Shown: positions 17,535-26,719 of the stretch, piece by piece
Position numbering within the stretch: position 1 is the first letter of the stretch
Layout: every line of letters starts with the position of its first letter
Source of the DNA: Aliarcobacter skirrowii CCUG 10374
GTDB lineage: Bacteria > Campylobacterota > Campylobacteria > Campylobacterales > Arcobacteraceae
Assembly (NCBI RefSeq): GCF_003544835.1
Contig: NZ_CP032099.1
Coordinates: 806,001-870,000 of the forward strand
DNA length: 64,000 nt
Reading direction: 5' to 3'
Translations under genes and position numbers: made by a program
Notes under the pieces: generated by a model
What the model was told of the DNA's origin: nothing
Database searches by the model: none
What the model saw: the letters and a program-made list of their open reading frames with translations, nothing else

Positions 17535-18956
17535 ATGAGTGAATATTTGTATGGGGCAAGTTTACAAGGTCTTCAAGAGTTTATATTTAAAACAAATAAA
17601 CTAAAAGAGATAATTGGTGCTAGTGAAATAATAAAAAATTTTGATAAATTAGAATTAAAAAAAGAGTTTGATTTAAAAGAGGATGCAACTATAATTCTTC
17701 AAGCAGCTGGAAATTTAAGAGTAATATTTAAAAATAAAGAAGATTTAGAAAAAGTTGTGCTAAAACTTCCACAATATATGATGCTAAAAGCTTATGGAGT
17801 TACAATTTCACAAGCTGTTGTAGAGTATAAAAACTATAAAGATTCTTCACAAGAACTAGAAAAGCTTTTAAAGATTCAAAGAAATAAAAGTAATATATCT
17901 TTAGATACTCACTTTAATATAATACAACAAAATCCACGAACAGCTCTACCTTTGATAGATAGTGAAAATGATAAAGCAACAGCTCAAAAAATAGTAGAGT
18001 TCAAAAAATTTGCAAAAGAGATAAAAAAAGATGACAAAGATAGTATTTTTGATATATCTTATTTATCAAATAAAAAAAATAAAATAGCAATTATTCATAT
18101 AGATGGAAATGGTTTGGGAAATATTGTAAAAGATTTAACAGAAGCAGATATTAAAATGTTTTCAAAAAAACTTGATGATGCTACAAATGAAGCTTTTAAA
18201 GAGTGTGTAGAAAAAGTTTTTAAAAGTGAAGATAGTAAGCTTAAAAAAAGAGATGTAATTCTAGGTGGAGATGATGTAACTTTGATTTGTGATGCAAATC
18301 AAGCTTTGGATTTCACAAAATATTTTTTAGAGCTTTTTGAAGAGAAAACAAAAAATATATATACAAATAAAGAGAAAAATATAAGTTATGATTTAACAGC
18401 TTGTGCTGGAGTTGTATTTTGTAATGAAAAATATCCATTTCACTATGCGGTTAAACTAGCAGAAGATTTATGCTCTTTTACCAAAAAAGATTCTAAAAAA
18501 TATGCGAAAGAAAAAAAATTAAATCTTGCACCATCTTCACTTATGTTTCACAATATTCAAAGTTCAAATGTAGAGAGTTTTTCAAAGTTTATAGAAGATG
18601 AACTTACAATAAACGGTATTAGATGTGATTTTGGACCATACTACTTAAAAGAGATAGAAAACAAAATCTCTATAAAAAAATTTCAAGCTTTAGTAGATGA
18701 TTTCAAAAAAGAGAACTCACCAATAGCTAAGCTAAGAGATTGGCTTACAACACTAAGTCATGATAAAAATTTAGCAAAGCTTCAACTAGAAAGAATCAAT
18801 CAAATAAGTAAAGATAAATGGGATAGTAAAAATTTATATGAAGGTACTTCACTAAAAAATCTAATAGTAAAAAAAGATGGTTTAGATAAAACTCCAGTTT
18901 ATGATGTACTACAAATACTATCTGTAACAGATGAAAAAGAAGGAGATATAAAATGA
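17535..18956 (+). CDS. cas10: Cas10-like large subunit, HD-less, with GGDD cyclase motif
   Basis: A 473-residue Cas10/Cmr2-type palm protein. The first palm motif IIHIDGNGLGN (Asp190) and the second, LGGDDVTLI with GGDD at 244-247, are both intact, so synthesis of cyclic oligoadenylate is expected when target RNA is bound. No N-terminal HD nuclease domain is present: the protein begins directly with LYGASLQGLQEFIF, a palm-1-like opening. A C-terminal helical domain follows from about residue 370. AAGGAG precedes the ATG, one base after the cas6 stop. Defence output must therefore rely on ancillary effectors and RAMP-mediated RNA cleavage. Confidence 0.85.
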   Translation: MSEYLYGASLQGLQEFIFKTNKLKEIIGASEIIKNFDKLELKKEFDLKEDATIILQAAGNLRVIFKNKEDLEKVVLKLPQYMMLKAYGVTISQAVVEYKNYKDSSQELEKLLKIQRNKSNISLDTHFNIIQQNPRTALPLIDSENDKATAQKIVEFKKFAKEIKKDDKDSIFDISYLSNKKNKIAIIHIDGNGLGNIVKDLTEADIKMFSKKLDDATNEAFKECVEKVFKSEDSKLKKRDVILGGDDVTLICDANQALDFTKYFLELFEEKTKNIYTNKEKNISYDLTACAGVVFCNEKYPFHYAVKLAEDLCSFTKKDSKKYAKEKKLNLAPSSLMFHNIQSSNVESFSKFIEDELTINGIRCDFGPYYLKEIENKISIKKFQALVDDFKKENSPIAKLRDWLTTLSHDKNLAKLQLERINQISKDKWDSKNLYEGTSLKNLIVKKDGLDKTPVYDVLQILSVTDEKEGDIK

Positions 18957-19468
18957 GATATAAAATCACTTTTTTAGATTATTGGCACTTAAGTAGTGGG
19001 CTTAGTTCTGGTGCAAAAGCTGACTCAACAGTTTTAAAAGATAAAGATGGTTTACCATATTTTAGTGGTAAGACAATCAAAGGTTTAACAAGAGAGATGG
19101 CTGAATTAACTATGGACGAGAAGTTTATAAATATCTGTTTTGGAAATGAAGGAAATAGTGCTGGAGCTTGTTATTTTAGTGATGTAATTCTTGACGATAG
19201 CACAAGAAAGATTATTGTAGATAAATCTTTACAATCAAATTTATATACTGAACTTGCTTCTACAAAAATAGATGAAAATGGTATTGCAAAAACAGGAAGC
19301 TTAAGAGAGATAGAGGTTGTAATTCCTATTACACTTTATGGAACAATAGAGAATATCCCAAAAGAATATCAAACAAGTATGATTAATGCATTAAAAAGTA
19401 TAAAAAGAGCTGGACTAAACAGAAACAGAGGTTTAGGAAGATGTAAAATAGAGATTGTAGGAGAATAA
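18953..19468 (+). CDS. Csm3-like Cas7 RAMP protein
   Basis: A 171-residue single-RAMP protein, a backbone subunit of the type III effector. Typical features are an early GLSSGAKADSTVLKD, GLPYFSGKTIKGLTRE (the 'x-P-x-x-x-G-x-x-x-K-G' element), and the C-terminal glycine-rich loop GLNRNRGLGRCKI at 154-166. Aspartates in the ADSTVLKD segment are candidates for the target-RNA-cutting residue. It overlaps the cas10 stop by four bases (ATGA). Shorter than classical Csm3, as is usual in III-D operons. Confidence 0.8.
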   Translation: MRYKITFLDYWHLSSGLSSGAKADSTVLKDKDGLPYFSGKTIKGLTREMAELTMDEKFINICFGNEGNSAGACYFSDVILDDSTRKIIVDKSLQSNLYTELASTKIDENGIAKTGSLREIEVVIPITLYGTIENIPKEYQTSMINALKSIKRAGLNRNRGLGRCKIEIVGE

Positions 19469-19470
19469 AA

Positions 19471-20850
19471 ATGAAGAAAATATATTATAAATTAACATTT
19501 CTAAGTGATATTGTGCTTCAAGGTTCTTCAAATACTCTAGGCAAAGTTGAAACATTGGATTATATTACAGGAAGCTCAATTTTAGGAATTGTTGCCAAAA
19601 ATTATGATAAATTTGAAAACCCAATAGATATTTTTCATAGCAAAAAAGTAAGATTTGGGGAAGCTACACTTTTGAGTGAAAATAAAGAGTGCTACAAAGC
19701 TCCACTTTGTTTTTTTGCTCCTAAAGAAGATTTTGATAAACAAGAGGTAAAAAACAATCACTTTATAGATTATAAAAATCAAGAAGAGTTAGATAAACAG
19801 TACAAACAGATAAGAACAGGTTATATAAACTCAAATTTAGATTATTTAAATCTGGATTTTACTTATACTCAAAAAGCAGCTTATGATAAAAAAAATAGAA
19901 AATCAGAAGATGGGAAAATGTATGGATACAACTCTATACAAAAAGGTACTTCTTGGATTTTTTCTTTAAAAATTGATGATACTATTAATCAAAATGATAA
20001 AAAACTCTTAGAAGACTCTTTAGTAGGAGTAAGATATTTGGGAAAATCAAAATCTTCATCTTATGGAAAAGTAAAAATAGAAGAGCTAAAAGATTACAAG
20101 CTAGAAAATATTGAAAATCCAATTACAACTGGTGTAAACTACATATATGTAAAATCTTCTTTGGCTCTATTTGATGAAAATGGTATGAGTACCTTTATTC
20201 CTACAAAAGAGAGTTTAGCTCTTGAAAATGCCAAAATAGTATGGGAAGAAACACAAATAAAAACAAAAACTTTTACTCCTTACAACTCAATAAGAGAGTG
20301 TTTTGATTTTTCAAGAAATATTATTCAAAGAGGAAGTGTAATTGCTCTTAAAAATATAAGTCCAAAAGATATAGAAACACTAAAAAAAGGCATAGGAGCA
20401 TATTTAAATGAAGGATATGGAGAAGTTTTGATAAATCCTAGTTTCCTACTAAAAGAGGATAAGTTTTGTCTAAATAAAAAAGATATAGTTTATGAAAAAA
20501 TCGAAAATGAAACTTCAAAAATAGATGATGACTTAGTGGCATTCTTGAATAATAAAAGTGAAATTTCAAAAAAGACTTTGACTTTAGTAGAAGAAGTAGA
20601 GAAATATATTGAAGAAAATAAAAATAGCTTCAAAGGTGTTTCAAAATCACAATGGGGACAAATAAGAGCATATACTCAGTTTCATAAAGAATCTTATAGA
20701 GAAAAAATAAAAGATTTTATCTCTCATGGTATTTCAGAAAAACAGTGGAAAGATGCAAAAGAAAAATTAGAAAAACTTTTAGATGAAAAGAGTTTAGAGT
20801 TTATCAAACTTTTTTCTATGACGATGCCAAAAAAAGATTTGGAGAAATAA
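19471..20850 (+). CDS. csx10: Csx10 family RAMP (Cas5-like), type III-D marker
   Basis: A 459-residue two-part RAMP protein. The N-terminal half includes GSSILGIVAKNY and GVRYLGKSKSSSYGKVKIE, the glycine-rich loop; the second half has SIRECFDFSRNIIQRGSVIA and GIGAYLNEGYGEVLINPSFL, characteristic of Csx10. A charged C-terminal extension runs from about 350. Csx10 is the Cas5-like subunit that caps the crRNA handle end in III-D complexes. Its presence with csx19 is the reason for calling the operon III-D-like. Confidence 0.78.
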   Translation: MKKIYYKLTFLSDIVLQGSSNTLGKVETLDYITGSSILGIVAKNYDKFENPIDIFHSKKVRFGEATLLSENKECYKAPLCFFAPKEDFDKQEVKNNHFIDYKNQEELDKQYKQIRTGYINSNLDYLNLDFTYTQKAAYDKKNRKSEDGKMYGYNSIQKGTSWIFSLKIDDTINQNDKKLLEDSLVGVRYLGKSKSSSYGKVKIEELKDYKLENIENPITTGVNYIYVKSSLALFDENGMSTFIPTKESLALENAKIVWEETQIKTKTFTPYNSIRECFDFSRNIIQRGSVIALKNISPKDIETLKKGIGAYLNEGYGEVLINPSFLLKEDKFCLNKKDIVYEKIENETSKIDDDLVAFLNNKSEISKKTLTLVEEVEKYIEENKNSFKGVSKSQWGQIRAYTQFHKESYREKIKDFISHGISEKQWKDAKEKLEKLLDEKSLEFIKLFSMTMPKKDLEK

Positions 20851-20851
20851 A

Positions 20852-22144
20852 ATGGAAAAATATAGACATATAGCACATATAATTATAGAAGCAAGAACAG
20901 CTTTAAAAATTGGTTCAAATAGTATTGATGCACTTCAAGATAGCCCAATTCAAAAAGATTGGAATGGATTACCTATGATTTTAGGTACCTCTTTGGCTGG
21001 AGTTTTACGAAAAGAGTTTGATAAAACAAAAGTAAATGATGTTTTTGGAGATGAAGATTCAAAGAAAAAAGAGTCAAAAGGTTCAAGAGTGATTTTTTCA
21101 AATGCACTACTATTAAATGAAGATAAAAAAGTGACAGAAACTCTACTTTTAGAAAAAAGTGATTTCCTTAAAAATTTTGAAATTCTACCAATAAGAGATC
21201 ACAACTCTATGAATGATAAAGGTGTTACAAATAAACACGGAAAATTTGATGAAGAGATTATATACAAAGGAACAAGGTTTAAATTTAGTATAGAATTAAT
21301 CTCAAATAAAGATGACAAAGAAGAGTTTAAATCTATTTTAGATGAATTATATAAAAATAGCTTTAGAGTTGGTGCAGGAAGTTCAAAAGGTTATGGACAA
21401 ATAGAAGTTTTGGAAATAACTTACGATACTTTTGATATTACAAGTAAAGAGTATATTGAGTTTTCAAGCTCTTTAAATAAAACTCTAAAAGAAAAATATG
21501 AAAATAAATCTATCATAGATGATAAATATATAAAATATGAGTTAAAACTAACTCCAGATGACTTTTTTATGTTTGGAAGTGGATATGGAGATGAACAAGT
21601 AGATATGACTCCTGTTGTTGAAAAAGTTATTGATTATGAAAATAAAACTTTGAGTGAAGAAAAAATAGTTATTCCAGCTAGTAGTGTAAAAGGTGCAATA
21701 TCACATAGAACTACTTATCACTACAATCTTAAGAAAGGAAACTTTATAGAAAATGGTGTGAAAGCTCAAATTGTTGAAGATATTTTTGGTGCAAAAAAAG
21801 ATAAAAAAATAGATGGTTTTAAAGGAAATATCTTAATCTCTGATTTGTATTTAGAAAAAAATGATACAAAAATATTTGACCATGTAAGTATAGATAGATT
21901 TACAGGTGGAGCTATTGAGGGTGCTTTATTTCAAGAAAAAACAGTAGCTAGTTGTGAGAGCTTTATTTTAGAGATACTTTTAAATAAAGAAAAAATAAAA
22001 GATGAGGTAGCTATAGAAGCATTTGAAAATGCTCTAAAAGATATCACAACTGGAATGTTAAGCTTAGGTGGAGCCACTACAAAGGGGCATGGAGTTTTTG
22101 GTGGAATTGTTTTAAAGATGGAGAAAAATTATGAAAACTTATGA
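20852..22144 (+). CDS. Fused double Cas7 (Csm3-like) RAMP protein
   Basis: A 430-residue protein with two RAMP units. Unit one (1-200) has GTSLAGVLRKEF and the loop GAGSSKGYGQIEV; unit two (220-425) has PASSVKGAISHRT, HVSIDRFTGGAIEGALF and the loop LGGATTKGHGVFGG. The SIDRFTGGA stretch is typical of Csm3-like backbone subunits. The fusion would supply two consecutive backbone positions in the effector complex. It starts one base after the csx10 stop and ends 14 bases inside csx19. Confidence 0.8.
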   Translation: MEKYRHIAHIIIEARTALKIGSNSIDALQDSPIQKDWNGLPMILGTSLAGVLRKEFDKTKVNDVFGDEDSKKKESKGSRVIFSNALLLNEDKKVTETLLLEKSDFLKNFEILPIRDHNSMNDKGVTNKHGKFDEEIIYKGTRFKFSIELISNKDDKEEFKSILDELYKNSFRVGAGSSKGYGQIEVLEITYDTFDITSKEYIEFSSSLNKTLKEKYENKSIIDDKYIKYELKLTPDDFFMFGSGYGDEQVDMTPVVEKVIDYENKTLSEEKIVIPASSVKGAISHRTTYHYNLKKGNFIENGVKAQIVEDIFGAKKDKKIDGFKGNILISDLYLEKNDTKIFDHVSIDRFTGGAIEGALFQEKTVASCESFILEILLNKEKIKDEVAIEAFENALKDITTGMLSLGGATTKGHGVFGGIVLKMEKNYENL

Positions 22145-22544
22145 AGAGATAAAAAACTTCTATATAAATTTAGAAGGTAAATTTGAGGGATATTTTCAAA
22201 TGTCAGATGAAAAACTAAACAAAGTTTATCAAGAAAAACAAACTTTACCATCTTGGGAAGATTTACACGAAGATAAAAATTTTATTCTTGAAGCTTGTTT
22301 ATTTGATGGAAACAGAAGCATAACTATAAGAAATATTGGAAACTCTTTTGTTTTAATAGATAAAAATATAAGTGATTTTAAAGAAGAAAATATCACAAAA
22401 CAAAGCTTTATCACAAATGGCTATAAAGAAGTAATTATAAGCCAAATTTGGGAAGAAAAAGAGGATGAAAATTGTCTAAACATAAAGGTTTTAAAACCAA
22501 CTATTCAGCTTTTTTCAGGATTTAAAAAAGGAGAAACAAAATGA
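22131..22544 (+). CDS. csx19: Csx19-like protein (type III-D)
   Basis: A 137-residue protein found in the usual place of csx19. Recognisable features are LPSWEDLHED, a strand SITIRNIGNSFVLID and a C-terminal LFSGFKKGE. Csx19 proteins are small III-D components, possibly taking the small-subunit role, but their function is not well established. Overlaps on both sides show tight coupling to the RAMP genes. The name rests on context and pattern, so moderate confidence. Confidence 0.65.
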   Translation: MKTYEEIKNFYINLEGKFEGYFQMSDEKLNKVYQEKQTLPSWEDLHEDKNFILEACLFDGNRSITIRNIGNSFVLIDKNISDFKEENITKQSFITNGYKEVIISQIWEEKEDENCLNIKVLKPTIQLFSGFKKGETK

Positions 22545-24331
22545 TTACAGCACCATATAACTTTGTACCACTAAATAAAGAAATTTTTTATCCATCTTGG
22601 GCTGATGATGTAAGTCATGATGTGCCTTTTAAAGATGGTGAGAGTGGAGAGATAGATATAACTATCACAGCAAAAAGTCCTATATTTATACGAAATCATA
22701 GTAAAGATAAAGAAAAACCAACAGATGAATTTTGTCATCATATAAACCAAAATGGTGCAAAAGAGTTCTATATACCATCTTCAAGTATAAAAGGAATGGT
22801 AAGAAATGTTTTGGAGATATTAAGTTTTTCAAAAATTACAATAAATGAAAACTATAAAGATATTTTTGGTGTAAGAGATATGTCAAATCAAAAAGAGTTA
22901 GTTGGTGGTGCAAATGGTTGTGGTTTTTTAATAAAAAAAGATGATGAATTTTATATTGAAGACTGTGGACAAATTTTAACTATTTCTCATACAAATCTAG
23001 AAGAAAAATTTAAAAATTTAAAAAAACTAGAGAGTGCAAAAGAGAAATACAATAAATTTGGACTTTTAAAAGAGTTGAAGTTTAGCACATATAAAAAAAT
23101 TATGGATATAAGAGGAAGAAAAATTCCAAAAAATATGGCTAAATTTGATAATAATTCTTCATTATTTGGTAAATTAGTTTTTACTGGAAATATAGGAAAT
23201 AAAAAGCATGAATTTATCTTTAAAACAAATGGTAAGATTTTAGAATTAGATAAAAAAGTATTTAACAACTTTTCAAATGTATATTTCAAAGATGAAAATT
23301 CAGTAGATGGACAGTTTTGGAAACAAAATTTTCCTAAAACCTTAAAAATACCAGTATTTTATATCAAAGATAAAGATAGCAATAAGATAAAACATATAGG
23401 ACTTACTCAATTATTCAAAATAGCTTATAACAAATCTATTTTTGAAGCTTCAAAACAAAATATAAAAGAAAATAAACTAGATTTAGCTCAAACTATTTTT
23501 GGATATGTATCTAAAGAAAAAGCCTTAAAAGGAAGAGTTCAATTTAGTCATTTTAAAAGTACAATACAAAGATATGAAAAAGAAGTTGAACAAGTTTTAG
23601 GAACCCCAAATCCTACTTACTATCCAAACTATATTAGACAAACAAATACAAATAGAGATAAAGTAAATAAATATATTACTCTTATGGATAGTAATGCACA
23701 AATTTCAGGTTGGAAAAGATACCCACTACATAGTAGTATTAAAAATCCACCGTTAATAAAAAAGAAAGATGGTAGTATAAATCATGATATTACAACACAT
23801 TTTAAACCACTAAGTAAAGATACTGTATTTAAAGGTAAGCTTAGATTTCATAATCTAAAAAAAATAGAGATAGGAGCACTACTGAGTGCTATTACATTTC
23901 ATGGACAAAGTGATAAATATATGCACAATATTGGGATGGCAAAATCTTTAGGATATGGGAAAATAGATATAAAATTAGAGCCAAGAAATCTAAAATATAC
24001 ACAAAATGAGTATTTAAAAGAGTTTGAAAATGAAATATCAAAACATATACCAAATTGGAGAAATTCTGAACAACTAAAAGAGCTTTTTGCTATGGCAAAC
24101 AGAGATATAAATATAGATAAGAATAAAAACTTAGTTTATCAGTTACTTGAAAATCCAAAACCAAAATATAAAGATAAAAATGATTTTACAGGTGCAAAAA
24201 AAGATAAAGATTATTTGCTTCCATATTCAGGAATAATACCAAATAATGCTAATAAAGCAAAACAAGAACCAAATAGAGGTGATAACAAAATGAACGGTAT
24301 AAGAATTGTTAGCAAAGTAAATAAAAAATAA
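22541..24331 (+). CDS. RAMP superfamily protein, TIGR03986 type
   Basis: A 596-residue multi-unit RAMP protein. The opening ITAPYNFVPLNKEIFYPSW, then HDVPFKDGESG and AKSPIFIR, is the signature of the TIGR03986 family of type III proteins. Further elements are IPSSSIKGMVRNVLEIL and, near residue 465, GMAKSLGYGKIDI, the glycine-rich loop. Predicted to be the large Cas7-like subunit at one end of the effector filament. It overlaps the csx19 stop by four bases and ends 10 bases before the CARF-HEPN gene. Confidence 0.8.
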   Translation: MITAPYNFVPLNKEIFYPSWADDVSHDVPFKDGESGEIDITITAKSPIFIRNHSKDKEKPTDEFCHHINQNGAKEFYIPSSSIKGMVRNVLEILSFSKITINENYKDIFGVRDMSNQKELVGGANGCGFLIKKDDEFYIEDCGQILTISHTNLEEKFKNLKKLESAKEKYNKFGLLKELKFSTYKKIMDIRGRKIPKNMAKFDNNSSLFGKLVFTGNIGNKKHEFIFKTNGKILELDKKVFNNFSNVYFKDENSVDGQFWKQNFPKTLKIPVFYIKDKDSNKIKHIGLTQLFKIAYNKSIFEASKQNIKENKLDLAQTIFGYVSKEKALKGRVQFSHFKSTIQRYEKEVEQVLGTPNPTYYPNYIRQTNTNRDKVNKYITLMDSNAQISGWKRYPLHSSIKNPPLIKKKDGSINHDITTHFKPLSKDTVFKGKLRFHNLKKIEIGALLSAITFHGQSDKYMHNIGMAKSLGYGKIDIKLEPRNLKYTQNEYLKEFENEISKHIPNWRNSEQLKELFAMANRDINIDKNKNLVYQLLENPKPKYKDKNDFTGAKKDKDYLLPYSGIIPNNANKAKQEPNRGDNKMNGIRIVSKVNKK

Positions 24332-24341
24332 AAGGTTAAAA

Positions 24342-25592
24342 ATGGCAAAAATTTTAATAACTCTTCTTGGAACTGGGAGTAAAGCAAAAGGCGATAACAC
24401 AAATAACAATTATGAATTAGCAGATTATATAATTGATGATAAAATTTACGAAAAAAGAGCATTTATATCTAGTGCAATAGCAGAGCATTATGAGGTTGAT
24501 AAAATATTTACAATAGGTACAAAACAATCTATGTGGGATAATTTGTGCGAATTTTATAATACAAATGAAGAATATCATTTTGAAGTATTGAATTTAAAAG
24601 AAAAAGAACTTTTAGATGAAGATAAATTAGAAGGCTTATCAAGTGCAATTGATAAGAAACTACAAAACAGTGGCTCAAAATGTTTTATTATAGAAAATAG
24701 TGAAAGTAGTGAAGAAATTTGGCAAATGTTTGAAAAAATGTTACATATTTTAGATGATGTAGATGATAAAGATGAGTTATATTTTGATATTACACATCTT
24801 TTTAGGTCAGTTTCAGTTTTTTCGATGATAATTGCAGAATTTGCACAAATTACAAGAGATATAAAAATATCAGGTATGTTTTATGGTTTATTAAAAAAAG
24901 GCAAACCTTCAGTTGTAGTTGATTTATCTTTATATTTTGAATTTTTAGCTTGGACTAGAGCTATAAAATCTTTAAAAGATTACGGAAATGCAAGTGAGCT
25001 ATTAAAACTTTTAGAATCTAGTAATCAAAGCAAGGAGATAGTAAATAGCTTTAAAAGTTTTGCATACTCTTTAAGTATATCAGATATGGGAGAGCTACAA
25101 AATAGTATTGAAATTTTAAAAGGAAAAATAGATAAATTTGTATTAAGCAATAATCCTATTGTAAGATTAATATCAAAAGATCTTTTAGAATTTATAAATA
25201 GATTTGGAAAAATCAAAAAAGATGAGCTAGCCAAATTTCAGTTTGAATTAACAAAATGGTATAGCCAAAACAACAATCATGCTATGGCATATATTACACT
25301 TGCAGAAGCTTCTGTTACTGCTGTTTGTGAAGCAAATAATTTGGATGTAGCATCTATGGAAGATAGAAAAAAAGCACAAAATATATTATTTGAATATAGT
25401 AAATGGAGTAATGACTACCCAAAGGAACTCCAAAAAATAGGAGAAACATATTCAAAAATAAATAATATTAGAAATAATATTGCCCATAAACTTTCAGGAA
25501 ATTCAAAAAGATCAAAATCTACCCCTACAAATAGTGTTGAAAATTTATCAAACTATATAAATATTTTGGAAAGTTTATTAAAAACAAAATAA
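24342..25592 (+). CDS. CARF-HEPN RNase, Csx1/Csx2 type (TIGR02221-like)
   Basis: A 416-residue type III ancillary effector. The N-terminal CARF domain begins AKILITLLGTG and has the family motif FDITHLFRSVSVF at 148-160, part of the cyclic oligoadenylate pocket. The C-terminal HEPN domain carries R-x4-H as RNNIAH (Arg377, His382), the RNase active site. It is expected to bind the second messenger made by Cas10 and degrade RNA non-specifically. It is the last gene of the interference operon; the adaptation genes start from a separate motif-bearing promoter. Confidence 0.83.
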   Translation: MAKILITLLGTGSKAKGDNTNNNYELADYIIDDKIYEKRAFISSAIAEHYEVDKIFTIGTKQSMWDNLCEFYNTNEEYHFEVLNLKEKELLDEDKLEGLSSAIDKKLQNSGSKCFIIENSESSEEIWQMFEKMLHILDDVDDKDELYFDITHLFRSVSVFSMIIAEFAQITRDIKISGMFYGLLKKGKPSVVVDLSLYFEFLAWTRAIKSLKDYGNASELLKLLESSNQSKEIVNSFKSFAYSLSISDMGELQNSIEILKGKIDKFVLSNNPIVRLISKDLLEFINRFGKIKKDELAKFQFELTKWYSQNNNHAMAYITLAEASVTAVCEANNLDVASMEDRKKAQNILFEYSKWSNDYPKELQKIGETYSKINNIRNNIAHKLSGNSKRSKSTPTNSVENLSNYINILESLLKTK

Positions 25593-25613
25593 ATATTTTT
25601 TTAAATCAAAAAC

Positions 25614-25644
25614 GACAATATCTGTCAAAGTTTTCATATATAAT
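25614..25644 (+). promoter_or_regulatory. Operator and -10 box upstream of the adaptation genes
   Basis: GACAATATCTGTC at 25614-25626, then 12 bases, then TATAAT at 25639-25644. It drives the 41-aa gene and probably cas2-cas1-cas2. Confidence 0.75.
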
Positions 25645-25671
25645 TTCACAAAATCAAACAAGGAAATATAT

Positions 25672-25797
25672 ATGAAAACAAAAATAACAATAAAAACAGA
25701 CAAGATAAAACAAAGAGTAGTTTGGAACTTCAAACCCACAACAAGAGTAAAACCTAGCAAAAAAATTTATAGTAGAAAAAAAGATATTATTTACTAA
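25672..25797 (+). CDS. 41-residue basic protein ahead of cas2
   Basis: A short ORF with a good ribosome-binding site (AAGGAA) and its own motif-bearing promoter. The product, MKTKITIKTDKIKQRVVWNF onwards, is very basic (16 Lys/Arg) with an aromatic centre VVWNFKP and a C-terminal KPSKKIYSRKK. No family assigned; similar tiny basic 'W-x-x-x-P-x-T-R' proteins occur in phage and accessory regions, but this is recall only. It is placed 33 bases before the first cas2, so a nucleic-acid-binding role in adaptation or regulation is possible. Confidence 0.55.
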   Translation: MKTKITIKTDKIKQRVVWNFKPTTRVKPSKKIYSRKKDIIY

Positions 25798-25830
25798 ACA
25801 TAGCAAGTTTTAAACAATAAAGGGGAAAAT

Positions 25831-26097
25831 ATGAAAAATTATCTAGTTCTTTATGACATTTTTAATACAAAAAGAGCATATAAAATAAGAAAATATCTTT
25901 ACAAACACACAACAGGTGGGCAAAAATCAGCCCTAGAAATTCCACTAGATGAAAAACTATCAGATAAGCTAATATTTAAATTAAATAGCTACACAAAAGA
26001 TATAGACAAAATAAATATTGTAAAGATTTACAAAAACCCAATTCTACTTGGAAAAGCTTCACAACTAAACATAATTTCAAATGGAGTAATAGTATGA
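25831..26097 (+). CDS. cas2: Cas2-like protein, first copy
   Basis: An 88-residue ferredoxin-fold protein: LVLYDIFNTKRAYKIRKYL carries the Cas2 YDI motif (Asp9) and the R-x-x-K-x-x-K-x-L helix, followed by GGQKSALEI. It would dimerise as the scaffold between Cas1 dimers during spacer capture. It has a strong AAAGGGG site. Its TGA overlaps the ATG of the cas1 remnant (ATGA). It is quite different in sequence from the second cas2 at 26706. Confidence 0.78.
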   Translation: MKNYLVLYDIFNTKRAYKIRKYLYKHTTGGQKSALEIPLDEKLSDKLIFKLNSYTKDIDKINIVKIYKNPILLGKASQLNIISNGVIV

Positions 26098-26114
26098 AAA
26101 TAGCAATACCTTGA
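26094..26114 (+). other. Original cas1 start reduced to a seven-codon mini-ORF
   Basis: ATG at 26094 has GGAG eight bases upstream and overlaps the cas2 stop, as expected for the true cas1 start, but it reads only six amino acids (MKIAIP) to TGA at 26112. That TGA overlaps the TTG (26111) that opens the remaining cas1 frame. Confidence 0.6.
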
Positions 26115-26719
26115 TAGCAAAAGATATTTTACTTGACAAAGTAAAACTACACAAATTGCATTTAGAAAAGTATGAAATAGATTTAAATATAAAATTAATT
26201 CTAAAAAAAATAGAAAAAGCACAAAATATAGATGAACTCATGGGAATAGAAGGCTCATTTGCTAAAACATATTTCAAAGAGTTTTTCTCACTTTTGCCAA
26301 AAAATATGCACAAAAACAAAAGAAGTAAAAATCCACCACAAGACCCAGCAAATGCAGTTTTGTCACTATTTTATACACTCTACTACAATATAATTTCAAT
26401 AAAACTTTTAACTCATGGTTTTGAACCATCTATTGGATACTTGCATACGCCATTTCGTGAACACAATGCTTTGGCATCTGATTTAATGGAGCTTTTTAGA
26501 GCAGATATAAATGAAGAAGTTATACAAATATTTAAAGAAAATCTTCTAAGCTTAGATGATTTTACAAAAAAAGGTGGAGTCTATTTAAAATATGAAGCTA
26601 GAAGTAAGATTTGGAAAAGATTTTTAGAGCTAGAAGCAAGATTAAAATCAAAGCTAGATAAAGAAGTAGCAAACATAAGAGCAAAAATCTCAAAGGATAT
26701 TTTAGATGAAGTTGCATGA
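26111..26719 (+). CDS. cas1: Cas1 lacking its N-terminal domain
   Basis: A 202-residue frame covering only the C-terminal helical domain of Cas1 (normally about 300-330 residues). The integrase triad is present: Glu47 in GIEGSFAKTYF, His112 in GYLHTP, and Asp124 with Glu127 in ASDLMELFRA. The N-terminal beta domain, which makes the Cas1 dimer interface, is missing. The frame has no ATG; a TTG at 26111 overlaps the TGA of the mini-ORF that starts at the original ATG, so reinitiation is conceivable. Either a decayed gene after an internal deletion or a minimal Cas1; a full Cas1 elsewhere could serve the array. Confidence 0.7.
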   Translation: MIAKDILLDKVKLHKLHLEKYEIDLNIKLILKKIEKAQNIDELMGIEGSFAKTYFKEFFSLLPKNMHKNKRSKNPPQDPANAVLSLFYTLYYNIISIKLLTHGFEPSIGYLHTPFREHNALASDLMELFRADINEEVIQIFKENLLSLDDFTKKGGVYLKYEARSKIWKRFLELEARLKSKLDKEVANIRAKISKDILDEVA

